A stretch of 48,957 nt of DNA from NCBI GenBank assembly GCA_049600855.1, contig JBMYQA010000008.1, positions 1 through 48,957 on the forward strand. Reading direction: 5' to 3'. Numbering within the stretch: position 1 is the stretch's first letter; each line of letters begins with the position of its first letter. The notes under the pieces were generated by a model, which saw nothing but the letters and a program-made list of their open reading frames with translations, did no database searches and was not told where the DNA came from. Made by a program: the position numbers and the translations under genes. Shown here one piece after another: positions 22,201 through 30,500 of the stretch. The stretch is from JBMYQA01 sp049600855. GTDB taxonomy: Bacteria; Bacteroidota; Bacteroidia; Cytophagales; Flammeovirgaceae.

Positions 22201-25200
22201 AATTATTTGACTCAATCATCTCATTTCAAAGTATTGTAGCACAAAAGCCTGAAAATAAGGAGTGGATGTTTTCCATGGAAGAAGTGGAAATGAGTGGACA
22301 GTCAAATTTTCCACTAGCCATCAATGTAGCCATCCGAGAGCAATTGGCCTGTCGTTTCACCTATAATCAAGAGGCATTAAAGCTAGAAACCGTAGAGCGC
22401 ATAAGTAAACACTTTAAAAATGTATTGCTCCAATTAGCTAGTGGCACACAATTTAAAGTAGCGGATATTGATATACTGACTCAAGAAGAGGTCGATTTAT
22501 TTTTATCGCTCCACAAACAAACGCGTGAGTATGAAAATAAAACCGTAATGGATTGGTTCGAAGAACAAGTGGCACGGCATCCCCAATCCATTGCTGTAGT
22601 AGATGGGGATATCACGCTTTCCTATGCCGAGCTTGATGAGCAGTCGAGCCGATTGGCTGCTTATTTACAGGAACAAGGAATGGTGGCAGAAGAGTTAGTA
22701 GGAATTTGCATGTACAGATCGGCCAAAATGATTATGGGCTTAATTGCCATTTTGAAAGCGGGCGGGGTGTACATTCCCATTGATCCTGAATATCCACCAG
22801 AACGGATTCGATATATGGTGCAAGACGCGGCCATACAACGTGTATTAACCTCAAAATATGATAACTACAAACAACAGCATCCTGAACCACTTGCCCCCGT
22901 TGAAGAAGGTGTTCAATATGTCTTATTGGATAGTCATTGGGAAGACATTATGAATACGTCAGCTAGCTATAGAAGGGAAATGATAGGGGTAGATTCGATG
23001 GCTTATGTGATTTATACCTCTGGTTCTACGGGTAATCCAAAAGGAGTCATGGTTTGTCATGATTCTCTCAATAACCTATTGAATTGGCATCAAGAATATT
23101 ATCAAGTAACCAATCATACGAGAGCAACGCTACTGGCGGGAGTTGGTTTTGATGCATCCGTTTGGGAAATCTGGCCCTATCTATGTGCGGGTGCTGCATT
23201 ACATGTAGTGAATGGCGATGTTCGCATGGCACCCGAAAAACTATTGAATTGGTTTAATCAACGTCAGATTACCCACAGCTTTCTTCCAACTGCTTTAGTT
23301 CCAGAATTTGTTCAGGTATCGAAAAAACGCGATGTATCGCTACAGTATCTACTAACAGGAGGTGATAAGCTGCCGTTAATTGATACTACGGAGCTGAGCT
23401 ATGACATTGTGAATAACTACGGGCCTACTGAAAATACGGTAGTCGCCACGAGTTATATTTTACCAAAACAAGCATTACAAGAAGCTCCGCCTATAGGCAA
23501 ACCCATTAATAATTGTCAAATCTATCTATTAGATGAGCATCATAAACTAGTGCCTTATGGAGCGGTTGGAGAAATCTATATTAGTGGGATGAGCCTGGCA
23601 AAAGGGTACTTGAATCAACCTTTACTTACCCACAAATATTTTATTCCTAACCATATTGATGGGCATGGAAAGCTCTATAAAACAGGTGATTTAGCCCGTT
23701 GGAAGCCCGATGGGAGTTTGGAATACATTCAACGAAAAGATAACCAAATTCAAATCAGAGGCTATCGGGTAGAATTGGGAGAGATTGAAAGTGTATTGCT
23801 TTCGATGCCAGAAGTCGATCAATGTGTGATTATTGCAGAAAAGAAGCCAACGAATCATACCTTATTAGTGGCGTATTTTGTAGGACAGCACACCATAGAA
23901 AAAGAAGTGTTAAGGGACTTTCTCTATGAGCGAGTGCCTGAATATATGATTCCAACTGTATTCATTCAGTTGGATGAAATGCCCTTAAATGCAAATGGAA
24001 AAATAAACCGAAAAGCACTTCCAAAACCAGAATCGTTTGCCCTTTCAAGCAGTGCGTATGTAGCTCCGCAAAATAAGACTGAAAAACGATTGGTGGCATT
24101 GTGGGAAGCGTATTTGCTCATCAACCCGATTGGAATAGGCTACAACTTTTTCGAATTAGGCGGACATTCCTTACTGGCTATCCGCTTAGTTGCCGCAATC
24201 GAACAGGCATTTGAGATCGAGTTGACCATCAGTGAGTTTTTCAACCATCCTACGATTCAGAAACTAGCTGAATACATTCGCGAAAATCAAGGTGCTGCCA
24301 TACAAGTCGATACCTCATCCATTACTAGGGAAGCACATTTGCCATTGTCCTTTTCTCAAGAAAGGCTATGGTTTTTGGATCGCCTCGAAGGAAGCCAGCA
24401 TTACCACATTCCCCTTGTACTCAACCTGAAAGGGAGCTTCAATGCCCTAGCATTCCAAGAAGCAATGCATGAGCTGATTAACCGACATGAAATCTTGCGT
24501 ACAGTTTATTTACAAAATCAAGAAGGACAAGCTTATCAGAAAATACTGGCAGCAGATGCTTGGGAAATGACCTACACTACCCAAGAAGCAATTGAAGCTA
24601 CGCAAAATATTCAATCTTTTACGGCATCAATGGTGGAAGAGTCTTTTGATCTGACAACAGATTACATGGTAAGAGCCGCACTTATACAACTCGCAGATGC
24701 TGAGTACCGCTTTATCTTAGTCATTCACCACATTGCTTTTGATGCTTGGTCTTTACCAATTTTTGTGAGTGAATTACAAACCTTGTATCACGCAAAGCTC
24801 ACGAAAGATAAATATCCGTTACCTGCACTTCCTTTACACTATGCAGACTATGCCATTTGGCAACGTTCCTACTTTTCAGAGGAAGTGATGCAGGAGAAGC
24901 TAGACTATTGGAAAACAAAGTTGGCGGGAGTAAAACCATTAAACTTTCCAACGGATTTTTCAAGGCCAAAAGTGAGCAGTGCGGCAGGGCATACCATTCA
25001 CCAAACGGTTGAACCATCGTTGCAAAAACGCTTAAGAAATTGGTCGCGAAGAAAAGGGGTAACGCTGTATACCACCATGTTAAGTGCCTTTAAAGTTTTA
25101 CTTTATAAATATACTGGTCAAAAAGACATTTGTGTGGGCTCACCAGTCGCCAATCGAGGCTATAAAGAGTTTAATGAGTTGCTCGGTTTCTTTGTAAACA

Positions 25201-27464
25201 CCCTTGCGTTTAGAAGTCAACTCGATCCTTCAGACTCATTTGAAACGCTACTCGACCAAGTGAATGAAACCCTGATTTCAGCATTTCAACATCAAGACAC
25301 GCCTTTTGAAAAAGTAGTAGATGAAGTAGTAGAAGAACGTGACCGTGGCCGCAACCCACTATTCCAAGTCATGTTTTTGTTACAAGATAGCTCTGAAGTA
25401 GATGAATTATCTTTTGGTGGAACCTTAGTTTCTCAGGAACCTATCGTGGGCACTACGTCTAAATTTGACTTTACCTGTTCGGTGACGCTCAGTACAGATG
25501 AGTTGATTCTGTCCATTGAATACTGTACGGATTTATTTAAGGAAAATACGATTGCCAAGCTCCTAGAGCATTATCAACTGCTTTTAGAACAAATCGTGAG
25601 TCATGCTGAATTACCCATTGGGCAACTCAACATGCTTTCGGTTCAAGAAGAGAAGTGGTTGTTGGAAGAACTGAATGGGAACCGTCTGAATTATTCAAAG
25701 GCTAAAAATGTCATTGATCTCATTTCTGAACAAGTAGCAGCACAGCCTGGCGCAACGGCAGTACGATTTGATGAAGCACATATTTCTTACGAAGAATTGA
25801 ATTATGAAGCAAATCAATTGGCAAATTACCTGATTCAACAAGGAGTAGGCTCAGGAGATTTTGTAGGCATATGCATGGACCGCTCACCGATCATGTTAGC
25901 ATCTCTTTTAGCAGTGCTAAAATCAGGCGCAACCTATGTGCCTATTGATCCCAATTATCCGACTGAGCGCATTCATTTCATCCTAGAAGATGCACAAGTA
26001 AGGGTGTTAATTAGTGAAAGTGCGTATCAAGAACTAGTGGCAGCGCGAACAAATGCGGCACAACTTGTTTTGATTGATCAACAACCTCACAAGAACCAGT
26101 CGCCTATTTTCGCGCCGAGCACGATTTCACCAGCGCAAATTGCCTACATCATTTACACATCAGGCTCAACAGGTAAGCCAAAAGGGGTAATGATTACGCA
26201 TCAAAACATGCTGGCCTTTATTACGTGGTGTCAACACGAGTTTGCTGAAACGGCTTACCAAGTCACTTATGCAGGCACGTCAATTTGTTTTGATCTCTCC
26301 ATTTTTGAATTGTTTTATACCTTAAGTGTAGGCAAGACGGTTCGTATACTTCGAAGTGTACTTGAAACGCCACTTTGGTTGCAGCAGGATACGCACATTC
26401 TTTTAAATACGGTACCCAGCGTGATTCAAAACTTGCAAAACCAAGACGTGGATTTCAGCCAAGTAGTCGCCATCAACATGGCTGGAGAGCCGATTCCATC
26501 CACCGTCATTCAGCAATTGGATTTGGGACAAATGGAAGTCCGAAACTTGTACGGCCCATCGGAAGATACGACTTACAGCACGTATTATAAATTTAGTCAG
26601 CAAGAAAAGGTATTGATCGGAAAGCCGATTGCAAATACACAAGTCTATTTAGTGGATGAATCGAACCGTTTAGTACCCTTTGGTGCTATCGGAGAGCTTT
26701 GTTTGAGTGGCGACGGACTTGCAGCGGGTTACTTGAATCGAGAGGAACTCACGCAACAGAAATTTATCGAAAATCCATTTCAGCCAGGAACACGATTGTA
26801 TAAAACAGGGGATTTAGCGCGATGGCTGTCTGATGGAAATCTGGACTATTTAGGGCGTAAAGATGATCAGGTGAAAATTCGAGGTTATCGGATTGAATTG
26901 GGAGAAGTGGAACATGCGCTTGAGCAAGATAAATACCTGAAGGAGTGTGTCGTTGTTGCCAAACAACACGAAAATCAAGGAAAGCAGCTCGTGGCCTACA
27001 TCGTGACGACTCCTGAATATACGCAAGAAGCCATGGATCATTACCTCAGCAATAAGCTACCGAGTTATATGATTCCTGCACTGTTTGTGACCTTAGAGCA
27101 GCTTCCCCGAACACCCAACGGGAAGATTGACAAAAAAGCATTACCTGATCCAAATTTTAATGAATTAACAAAGGAAAATTATGAAGCACCAAGAAATGAA
27201 ACCGAAGAAACATTGGCCGACATTTGGCACAAGCTATTAGCAATCGAAAAGGTAGGGATTTGGGATGATTTTTTCCAGATCGGGGGGCATTCATTATTAG
27301 TCACGCAATTGGTGGCCATGATCGAAAGGGAATTAGATGTACACATCAGTTTGCAAGATGTTTTCGAACAGCCCTGCATCGCCCAACTCAGTACCTTGAT
27401 CGCAGCAGTTCGTGTGGATGATCAGGAAGAAAGTGAAGATGCGTACTTAGAAATTACCCTATAA
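13272..27464 (+). CDS. NRPS subunit 3: D-C-A(Ala)-T-C-A(Asn)-T-E-C-A(Leu)-T-C-A(Ala)-T
   Basis: The largest protein here: 4730 residues, four modules. An N-terminal TubC-like docking domain (1-60) is followed by module 1: C (HHIAFDG, H204), A with D-L-F-N-N-A-L-T-Y-K, identical to the known Ala code, T (LGGHSLL, S1059). Module 2: C (HHIACDG, H1243), A with D-L-T-K-I-G-E-I-G-K (Asn-like; Glu at 322 separates Asn from the His of Asp codes), T (IGGDSI, S2114), E (HHLAIDGVSW, H2295). Module 3: DCL-type C (YPLSPLQEGMLFH; HHLCIDG, H2773), A with DAWFLGNVVK (Leu), T (S3633). Module 4: C with HHIAFDA (H3819 to A3825), where the usual final Gly is Ala; A with DLFNNALTYK (Ala), T (IGGHSLL, S4674). Expected contribution: Ala, D-Asn, Leu, Ala. 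The end, AYLEITL, is the presumed docking tail. The gene starts 53 bases after subunit 2 without a visible Shine-Dalgarno site. Architecture is firm. Confidence 0.96.
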   Translation: MRNLTTPIRALLIEAEKQGMSLFVENGKLQFKVKKGHRPDNSFLAELKKHKAELMAFLMSIQPSEESSAPIQVIAEKPERVPLSSAQERLWFLHQLEGSINYHIPFVWQIERHLASELLETSFRELVNRHEILRTVYGEVDGQAFQQILPKDQWEMQQTERSEELTSFIQNEIYRPFDLATEHMLRVHLITISKEKNVLVMVLHHIAFDGWSAPNLLKELTQVYEALKIGKGVELPALPIQYSDYALWQLAQLKTPVLADKLTYWEQQLQGISPLNLPTIPQHKQLGEARGNLLVVTLNQQIAMQLGQFAQAQQVTPFIALLSVFKVLLFKYTAQSDISVGSPVANRTQAELSQLVGLFVNTLVFRTEVDAKKSFTAFLQQVKQTVLDGYEHQEVPFEKIVERLVKERDRKQSPLFQVMFTLDAAAEDESLQVGESTWTDFPFESQTAKFDLTFNAIQKQEGLELAIEYRSDLFSEATIQGMARHFEQLLTAVIDQPESTIEKLELLSAEEKTFLVEGLNQTQLDYTESEHFLELFEQQVKTNPTAIAVRFDEEQFTYAQVYDQAAEFAHHLVQEGVQPNDLVSICMDRHPNMLTAMLAVMMAGAAYVPIDPDYPADRIAFMLADSNTKFVLSEQKYQGLFSNDTGSKVYWLDAFPFSQKKLQRPAVQIDGKQLAYIIYTSGSTGKPKGVAIQHSNLTAFIRWCRQEFAASPYAITYAATSICFDLSIFEFFYTLTTGKQIRILANALDIPQWMEKEEGILLNTVPSVINNLLEEKVNWEGVTVVNMAGEPIPLTVIQQLELDRLEVRNLYGPSEDTTYSTYYRITEAVPALIGRPIGNTQVYLLDQAGQLVPQGVIGELCLGGKGLAAGYLNREQLTQERFIPNPFAKNADEKLYKTGDLARWTPDGELEYLGRRDDQVKIRGYRIELGEVENSLIQQDAVAQGVVVVKKSPEGSAQIVAYVVPEPAYDANKVLAAMKQQLPHYMIPSALIELEEIPRTPNGKVDKKALPEPDYHTNQPSYLAPRNETEKILVTIWESLLQVKEIGVEQDFFALGGHSLLVSRFIAAIRKQLNIEVPMKALFDFPTIAQFAQYIAEAGFAPAPQVTIQAQERPEYLPLSFAQESLWLIDKQLEDSTQYHTPLVLRLQGKLDEEALENALKSIVTRHEVLRTVIRDTENQPFQLVLSASDWTLTKGKTLSDKEIQTYIQAQLNLPFQLSSDYMMRAELLKVSDEEQVLFILFHHIACDGWSIPLVAQELQNAYQALSQGQTLQELPLPIQYADYAIWQRETLVGEYVEQKVAYWEDRLSGSEPLELSTDFPRPAIQSSRGNTLQWQVNKALADQLENLAKQEGATLFMTLLSSIHVLLYKYTGQTDTCIGTPVANRFASELDHLIGFFVNTLALRSELDAAQSFRQFLKQVKTQTIEDFSNQEVPFERLVARLVRERDLSRNPLFQVMFVLQHVDEEVSHFQMGDVTARLEGVSHETSKFDLSFSIAQQANGFELNIEYATDLFAQGTIERLGEHLIQLWELVSTQPTVSINQLNILSEKETDQLLHVFNDTAKAKAPYATVLDWFAHAVTQYPNAIALYDGVGQMNYEELHQRSNQVAQYLHTSGVQAGDRVGLCMEHSMDVVIALLGILKVGAAYVPIDPNFPAKRVAYIVDDAAVAVIITKESQKELVASHTSSRLIVLDDPTCVEEWTQASNQKLHVEVAPAHAVYVIYTSGTTGKPKGVVIEHQNLLNYVDYAVDAYREGLSHFNFPLFTTLAFDLTQTSIYLPLLTGGSITIEHGDIDLVLNRIVANTRINSIKLTPSHVKLLDGIDGRALWKCIIVGGEALAHTHVRSLFKLSPQGNVFNEYGPTEATIGCVVDKITAKTQEQKITIGKPIANTAIYILDTDHQPVPIGVKGELYIAGAGLARHYLNKPELTAERFVEVSLGASVTQRMYKTGDIARWLPTGTIDYLGRVDDQVKINGYRIELNEISHALQEIAEIEQSAIIVQQLQHDTQQLVAYYVASQEITQESIQQHLRQSLPSYMLPSVYMPLAQMPLTKNGKIDKKALPLPEQLITAERKHAVARNQTEEDLMMVWKQLLLRGEREEMGIHDNFFAIGGDSIIAIQVVNRLRQLGYQLRPRVIFEYQTIADLAANILQETNEVQYEQGQLSGEALMLPMQHHFFSWSSDLLTHYNQQIIIKIDKSFSQPQLETAFAALVKQHDALRFQYKKVAGEWKQYYGSQVAALITVDLTKEPAFADEISRICTDYQQQMNPIAGELVKAVWFKTPETESHHRLSIAVHHLAIDGVSWRILLDDLARALRMIQTDQTVQLGAKGCSVREWAAKLQAQAPVVEKELPFWKEVTAQYQALPTKSPEQQVTRKEVAEHTVKLSKALTTQLTTSVHTAYQTEINDLLLTALLITLQKWTNRTTMVIGLEGHGRDEQLTDLDVSNTVGWFTNSYPVALSSAKEDTLGDAIKRVKEQLRAVPNKGMGYGVLRYLHNDANVRQELDRPSWDILFNYLGNFDQALQQDHQFAFAEEDGGKMIGDDVPFLHKLELNSLISEGELILSWSFPSTIFDKDELSQVANSYLAELTAIIQLCEAQTEINYTPSDFKLASKVSIEELDVFLKTKENQVTRQALISAIYPLSPLQEGMLFHCLYEKDLNTYLEQFVCELQGPLHYQHFEDAWAHIIQSHSALRTAVVHRAFKMPMQYVYKKVALPLQKLDWTQYSAQEQQEKFTALIEEDKQQEFDFTVAPFLRLILIKCSEQVHKLIWTTHHLCIDGWSTINIIDELLTHYETLHAGAALTVKEDNYQDFIEFIQQRDLSDEKASWKNYFSEFNGATLLPFVKRNKQREQFKGKSAHLDVYLEENVTDILQSLAKAHQLTINTLVQGAWAIVLSKYTGSAYPIFGVAVSGRPTEVADVENRVGLYINTLPIYTQIKGDNDIIDWLQELQNSQMQMRIYQHTSLVDIQQWIDYKGELFDSIISFQSIVAQKPENKEWMFSMEEVEMSGQSNFPLAINVAIREQLACRFTYNQEALKLETVERISKHFKNVLLQLASGTQFKVADIDILTQEEVDLFLSLHKQTREYENKTVMDWFEEQVARHPQSIAVVDGDITLSYAELDEQSSRLAAYLQEQGMVAEELVGICMYRSAKMIMGLIAILKAGGVYIPIDPEYPPERIRYMVQDAAIQRVLTSKYDNYKQQHPEPLAPVEEGVQYVLLDSHWEDIMNTSASYRREMIGVDSMAYVIYTSGSTGNPKGVMVCHDSLNNLLNWHQEYYQVTNHTRATLLAGVGFDASVWEIWPYLCAGAALHVVNGDVRMAPEKLLNWFNQRQITHSFLPTALVPEFVQVSKKRDVSLQYLLTGGDKLPLIDTTELSYDIVNNYGPTENTVVATSYILPKQALQEAPPIGKPINNCQIYLLDEHHKLVPYGAVGEIYISGMSLAKGYLNQPLLTHKYFIPNHIDGHGKLYKTGDLARWKPDGSLEYIQRKDNQIQIRGYRVELGEIESVLLSMPEVDQCVIIAEKKPTNHTLLVAYFVGQHTIEKEVLRDFLYERVPEYMIPTVFIQLDEMPLNANGKINRKALPKPESFALSSSAYVAPQNKTEKRLVALWEAYLLINPIGIGYNFFELGGHSLLAIRLVAAIEQAFEIELTISEFFNHPTIQKLAEYIRENQGAAIQVDTSSITREAHLPLSFSQERLWFLDRLEGSQHYHIPLVLNLKGSFNALAFQEAMHELINRHEILRTVYLQNQEGQAYQKILAADAWEMTYTTQEAIEATQNIQSFTASMVEESFDLTTDYMVRAALIQLADAEYRFILVIHHIAFDAWSLPIFVSELQTLYHAKLTKDKYPLPALPLHYADYAIWQRSYFSEEVMQEKLDYWKTKLAGVKPLNFPTDFSRPKVSSAAGHTIHQTVEPSLQKRLRNWSRRKGVTLYTTMLSAFKVLLYKYTGQKDICVGSPVANRGYKEFNELLGFFVNTLAFRSQLDPSDSFETLLDQVNETLISAFQHQDTPFEKVVDEVVEERDRGRNPLFQVMFLLQDSSEVDELSFGGTLVSQEPIVGTTSKFDFTCSVTLSTDELILSIEYCTDLFKENTIAKLLEHYQLLLEQIVSHAELPIGQLNMLSVQEEKWLLEELNGNRLNYSKAKNVIDLISEQVAAQPGATAVRFDEAHISYEELNYEANQLANYLIQQGVGSGDFVGICMDRSPIMLASLLAVLKSGATYVPIDPNYPTERIHFILEDAQVRVLISESAYQELVAARTNAAQLVLIDQQPHKNQSPIFAPSTISPAQIAYIIYTSGSTGKPKGVMITHQNMLAFITWCQHEFAETAYQVTYAGTSICFDLSIFELFYTLSVGKTVRILRSVLETPLWLQQDTHILLNTVPSVIQNLQNQDVDFSQVVAINMAGEPIPSTVIQQLDLGQMEVRNLYGPSEDTTYSTYYKFSQQEKVLIGKPIANTQVYLVDESNRLVPFGAIGELCLSGDGLAAGYLNREELTQQKFIENPFQPGTRLYKTGDLARWLSDGNLDYLGRKDDQVKIRGYRIELGEVEHALEQDKYLKECVVVAKQHENQGKQLVAYIVTTPEYTQEAMDHYLSNKLPSYMIPALFVTLEQLPRTPNGKIDKKALPDPNFNELTKENYEAPRNETEETLADIWHKLLAIEKVGIWDDFFQIGGHSLLVTQLVAMIERELDVHISLQDVFEQPCIAQLSTLIAAVRVDDQEESEDAYLEITL
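19750..21100 (+). other. Epimerization domain after the Asn module of subunit 3
   Basis: HHLAIDGVSWRIL, IGLEGHGRD and VGWFTNSYP are present in order. The domain lies after an IGGDSI carrier and before a DCL-type C domain. It should produce D-Asn from the Asn loaded by the DLTKIGEIGK A domain. Boundaries are approximate. Confidence 0.93.
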
Positions 27465-27574
27465 GTATTTCAATGAAACCTACTGCTTGAGCGAAGTAAC
27501 ATTAGCGCACAACGAGAGCAGTGTTCTGTGAGCATAAGTTTAAATGACCTCTGTAAAAAAAAATTGGCGAAGCA
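27465..27574 (+). other. 110-bp gap between subunits 3 and 4
   Basis: This is the second longest spacer. TAAGTTTA at 27535-27542 differs by one base from the Bacteroidota -7 promoter consensus TAnnTTTG, but I see no well-placed -33 TTG partner, so an internal promoter is only a weak possibility. A run of nine A residues follows at 27555-27563. There is no terminator-like hairpin and no Shine-Dalgarno site before the ATG at 27575. Confidence 0.35.
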
Positions 27575-30500
27575 ATGAATAAACGGCAGCTATTAGAATT
27601 ATTAAAGAAAACAAAGTCAGAAGGCTTAAAAGTAGCGCTTAAAGGAAACGATTTGACGGTAAAGTTAGCAAAAGGTGTAACCCCTAATCAAGAGACTTTA
27701 GCTGCATTGAAAGCAAATAAGGAGGCGATTATTCACTTATTAAGTGAGTATCAGAAACCTACATCTATTGCTGCGTTTATTGCGAATCGAAAAACATCGC
27801 CAGACAAGATACCTTTAGCTTATGGTCAGGAGCGTTTGTGGTTTATTGCCCAACAGCAAACCAGTACCAACTACCATCTTCCCTTTGCTTTAGAAATCAA
27901 GGGAGAATTTGAGTCGGCGATTATCGAACGCGCGTTCAGGCAAATGATTGAAAGGCACGAAATCTTACGAACAATTATTCTTGATGAAGATGGAAGGCCT
28001 TACCAATCGTTGATTCCAGCGAATAATTGGCAATTAGTGGTGAAGCAACTAGCGCATGAAGATGCATTAGCCCATCACATTCAAGAAGTCATTGCGCTGC
28101 CTTTTGACTTAGAAGCAGACTTCATGTTAAAAGCCTATTTGTTCAAGCTAAGTGAGCAGCATGCGGTGCTCGTGATGGTGTTTCACCACATTGCTTCGGA
28201 TGGAGGATCGATGCCAATTATTTTACATGAATTGACGACATTTTATAAAGCCCATGTATTGGGCGAAACAGCAACAGTAGCCCCACTGCCTATTCAATAC
28301 AAAGACTATGCACAATGGCAACGCGAATATTTGCAAGGAGAAGTGCTCCGTAAGAAATTAGATTTTTGGGAAGAAATGCTTCAAGATATTCCCTCATTGC
28401 AGTTGCCTAAAGATGCTGCTCAAAGAAACGGGAATAGTGGAGTAGGAACAACAACACGCATTCAGTTAAGTAGTGCATTAAGTGAAGACTTAAAACGTTT
28501 AAGCAAACAAGAAGGTGTAACACTTTTTATGTTGTTATTGGCCTGCTATCAGGTATTACTTTACCGATATAGCGGTCAACACGCATTGTGTGTAGGATGT
28601 CCTAGTTCGGCACGTAACCATAGTGAACTGGAAAACCTCATTGGTTTTTTTGTACACACATTGCCATTACCAGCGCGACTAGAAGCGACTACGAGCTTTC
28701 TTGACTTCTTAAGTACAACCAAACAAACGGTAGTCGATGCTTACAAATACCAAGATGTTCCTCTTGAGAAAATCGTTGACCGCCTAATGCCGCAGCGCGA
28801 ACTTCATGTGAATCCACTCTTTCAGGTGATGTTTAGTGTAGAAAACAAGGCTGAGGGCACATTCCCGAACTTGCACGAAGCTACATTGGCTCCTTATGCC
28901 ATCCCAAATAATACCTCAAAAGTTGACATACATTGTACGGTATCGGAGTTAGCAACGCACCTGACTATTGAGTTTGAATACAACAGCCATTTATTTGAGG
29001 CAAGCACCATTCAGCGCATGCTTGCGCATTTTGAACAATTGCTCAAGTCAATGGTAGCTCGCCCGAAAACAGCAATTGGGCAACTCACCATGTTGACTCC
29101 CTATGAACAAGAGCAATTAGTCAATGCGTTTAATCAAACCGAATTGCCTTATTCCTCGGAAATCAGTTACCTCGAATTATTTAAGGAAAGAGTGCAGCAG
29201 CAGCCTAACCAAGTTGCTTTAATTCATGGAGATACGCAGGTGACCTACCAAGAACTCTACACACATGCAAATCGGTTGGCAGTGGAATTGGTGCGCTTAG
29301 GGGTACAACAGGGCGATTTGGTGAGTGTATGCCTAGAACGTACGCCAACAATGGTAGCTTCTTTACTCAGTGTGTGGATGGTGGGCGCAGCTTACGTACC
29401 TATTGATCCCAACTATCCTGCCGAGCGCATTTCCTTCATGATTCAGGATTCTGAAGCCAAAGTGGTGATGAGCGAACAAGCGTATCAATACCTATTTGAG
29501 CAAAAAACCACTGCATCGATCCTATTGACCGACCAATTGGAGAAGTCAGCACAAGAGGTTCGTGAATTTTCAAGTGCCTTTGATAGTAGTCAAAAAGCCT
29601 ATGTTATTTATACTTCTGGTTCTACTGGGCGACCAAAAGGGGTAGTGATTACTCAGAAAAACTTATTGGCTTTTATTCATTGGGCACAGCATGAGTTTAA
29701 GCACAGTGATTTTAAAACGGTATTCGCAGTCACGTCTATTTGCTTTGATTTATCCATTTTTGAATTGTTTTATCCGCTGACCATTGGGAAGCAAATCAGG
29801 TTATTGCAAAATGCATTAGATATCCCGCATTGGTTAGCAGAAGATGAGCGTGTGTTATTGAATACGGTGCCTAGCGTAATCAATACCCTCTTAGCTGAGG
29901 AAATAGATTTCAGTCAGGTAACGGTATTGAATATGGCTGGTGAGCCTATTCCCTTGAAAGTGGTACAACAATTAGATTTAAAGCGCATTGAAACACGTAA
30001 TTTGTACGGCCCATCTGAAGACACGACTTACAGTACCGTTTACCGCATTCGCGAAGCAAAGCCTCCATTAATTGGAAAGCCTATTGGGAATACACAGGTG
30101 TATTTATTGGACGCTGCCAACCAATTAGTGCCTCAAGGCGTAGTGGGTGAACTTTGTTTGGCTGGAGATGGGGTGGCTGCGGGCTACCTCCATCGGGAAA
30201 AACTAACAGCCGAGCGGTTCATTACAAATCCTTTTGATGCAGATAAAAACCCTAAAATCTATAAAACAGGCGATCTCGCACGATGGCTACCCGATGGGAA
30301 CTTAGCATACATTGGCAGAAAAGACGATCAGGTAAAAGTGAACGGCTATCGCATTGAGTTAGGCGAAATCGGGCATAGTATTCAGCAACACGACACGGTG
30401 AATCAATGCATTGTTATCGCTGCGGATTTAGAGAAGGGAAATAAGCAATTAGTCGCTTACATTATTCCGAATGAAAAATATGTTCAGGAGGAATTATTGC

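Noticed and set aside
27465..27574. Transcription terminator or strong internal promoter between subunits 3 and 4
   Set aside because: There is no hairpin followed by a T-run, and only a one-mismatch TAAGTTTA without a placed -33 element; continuous operon transcription is simpler.
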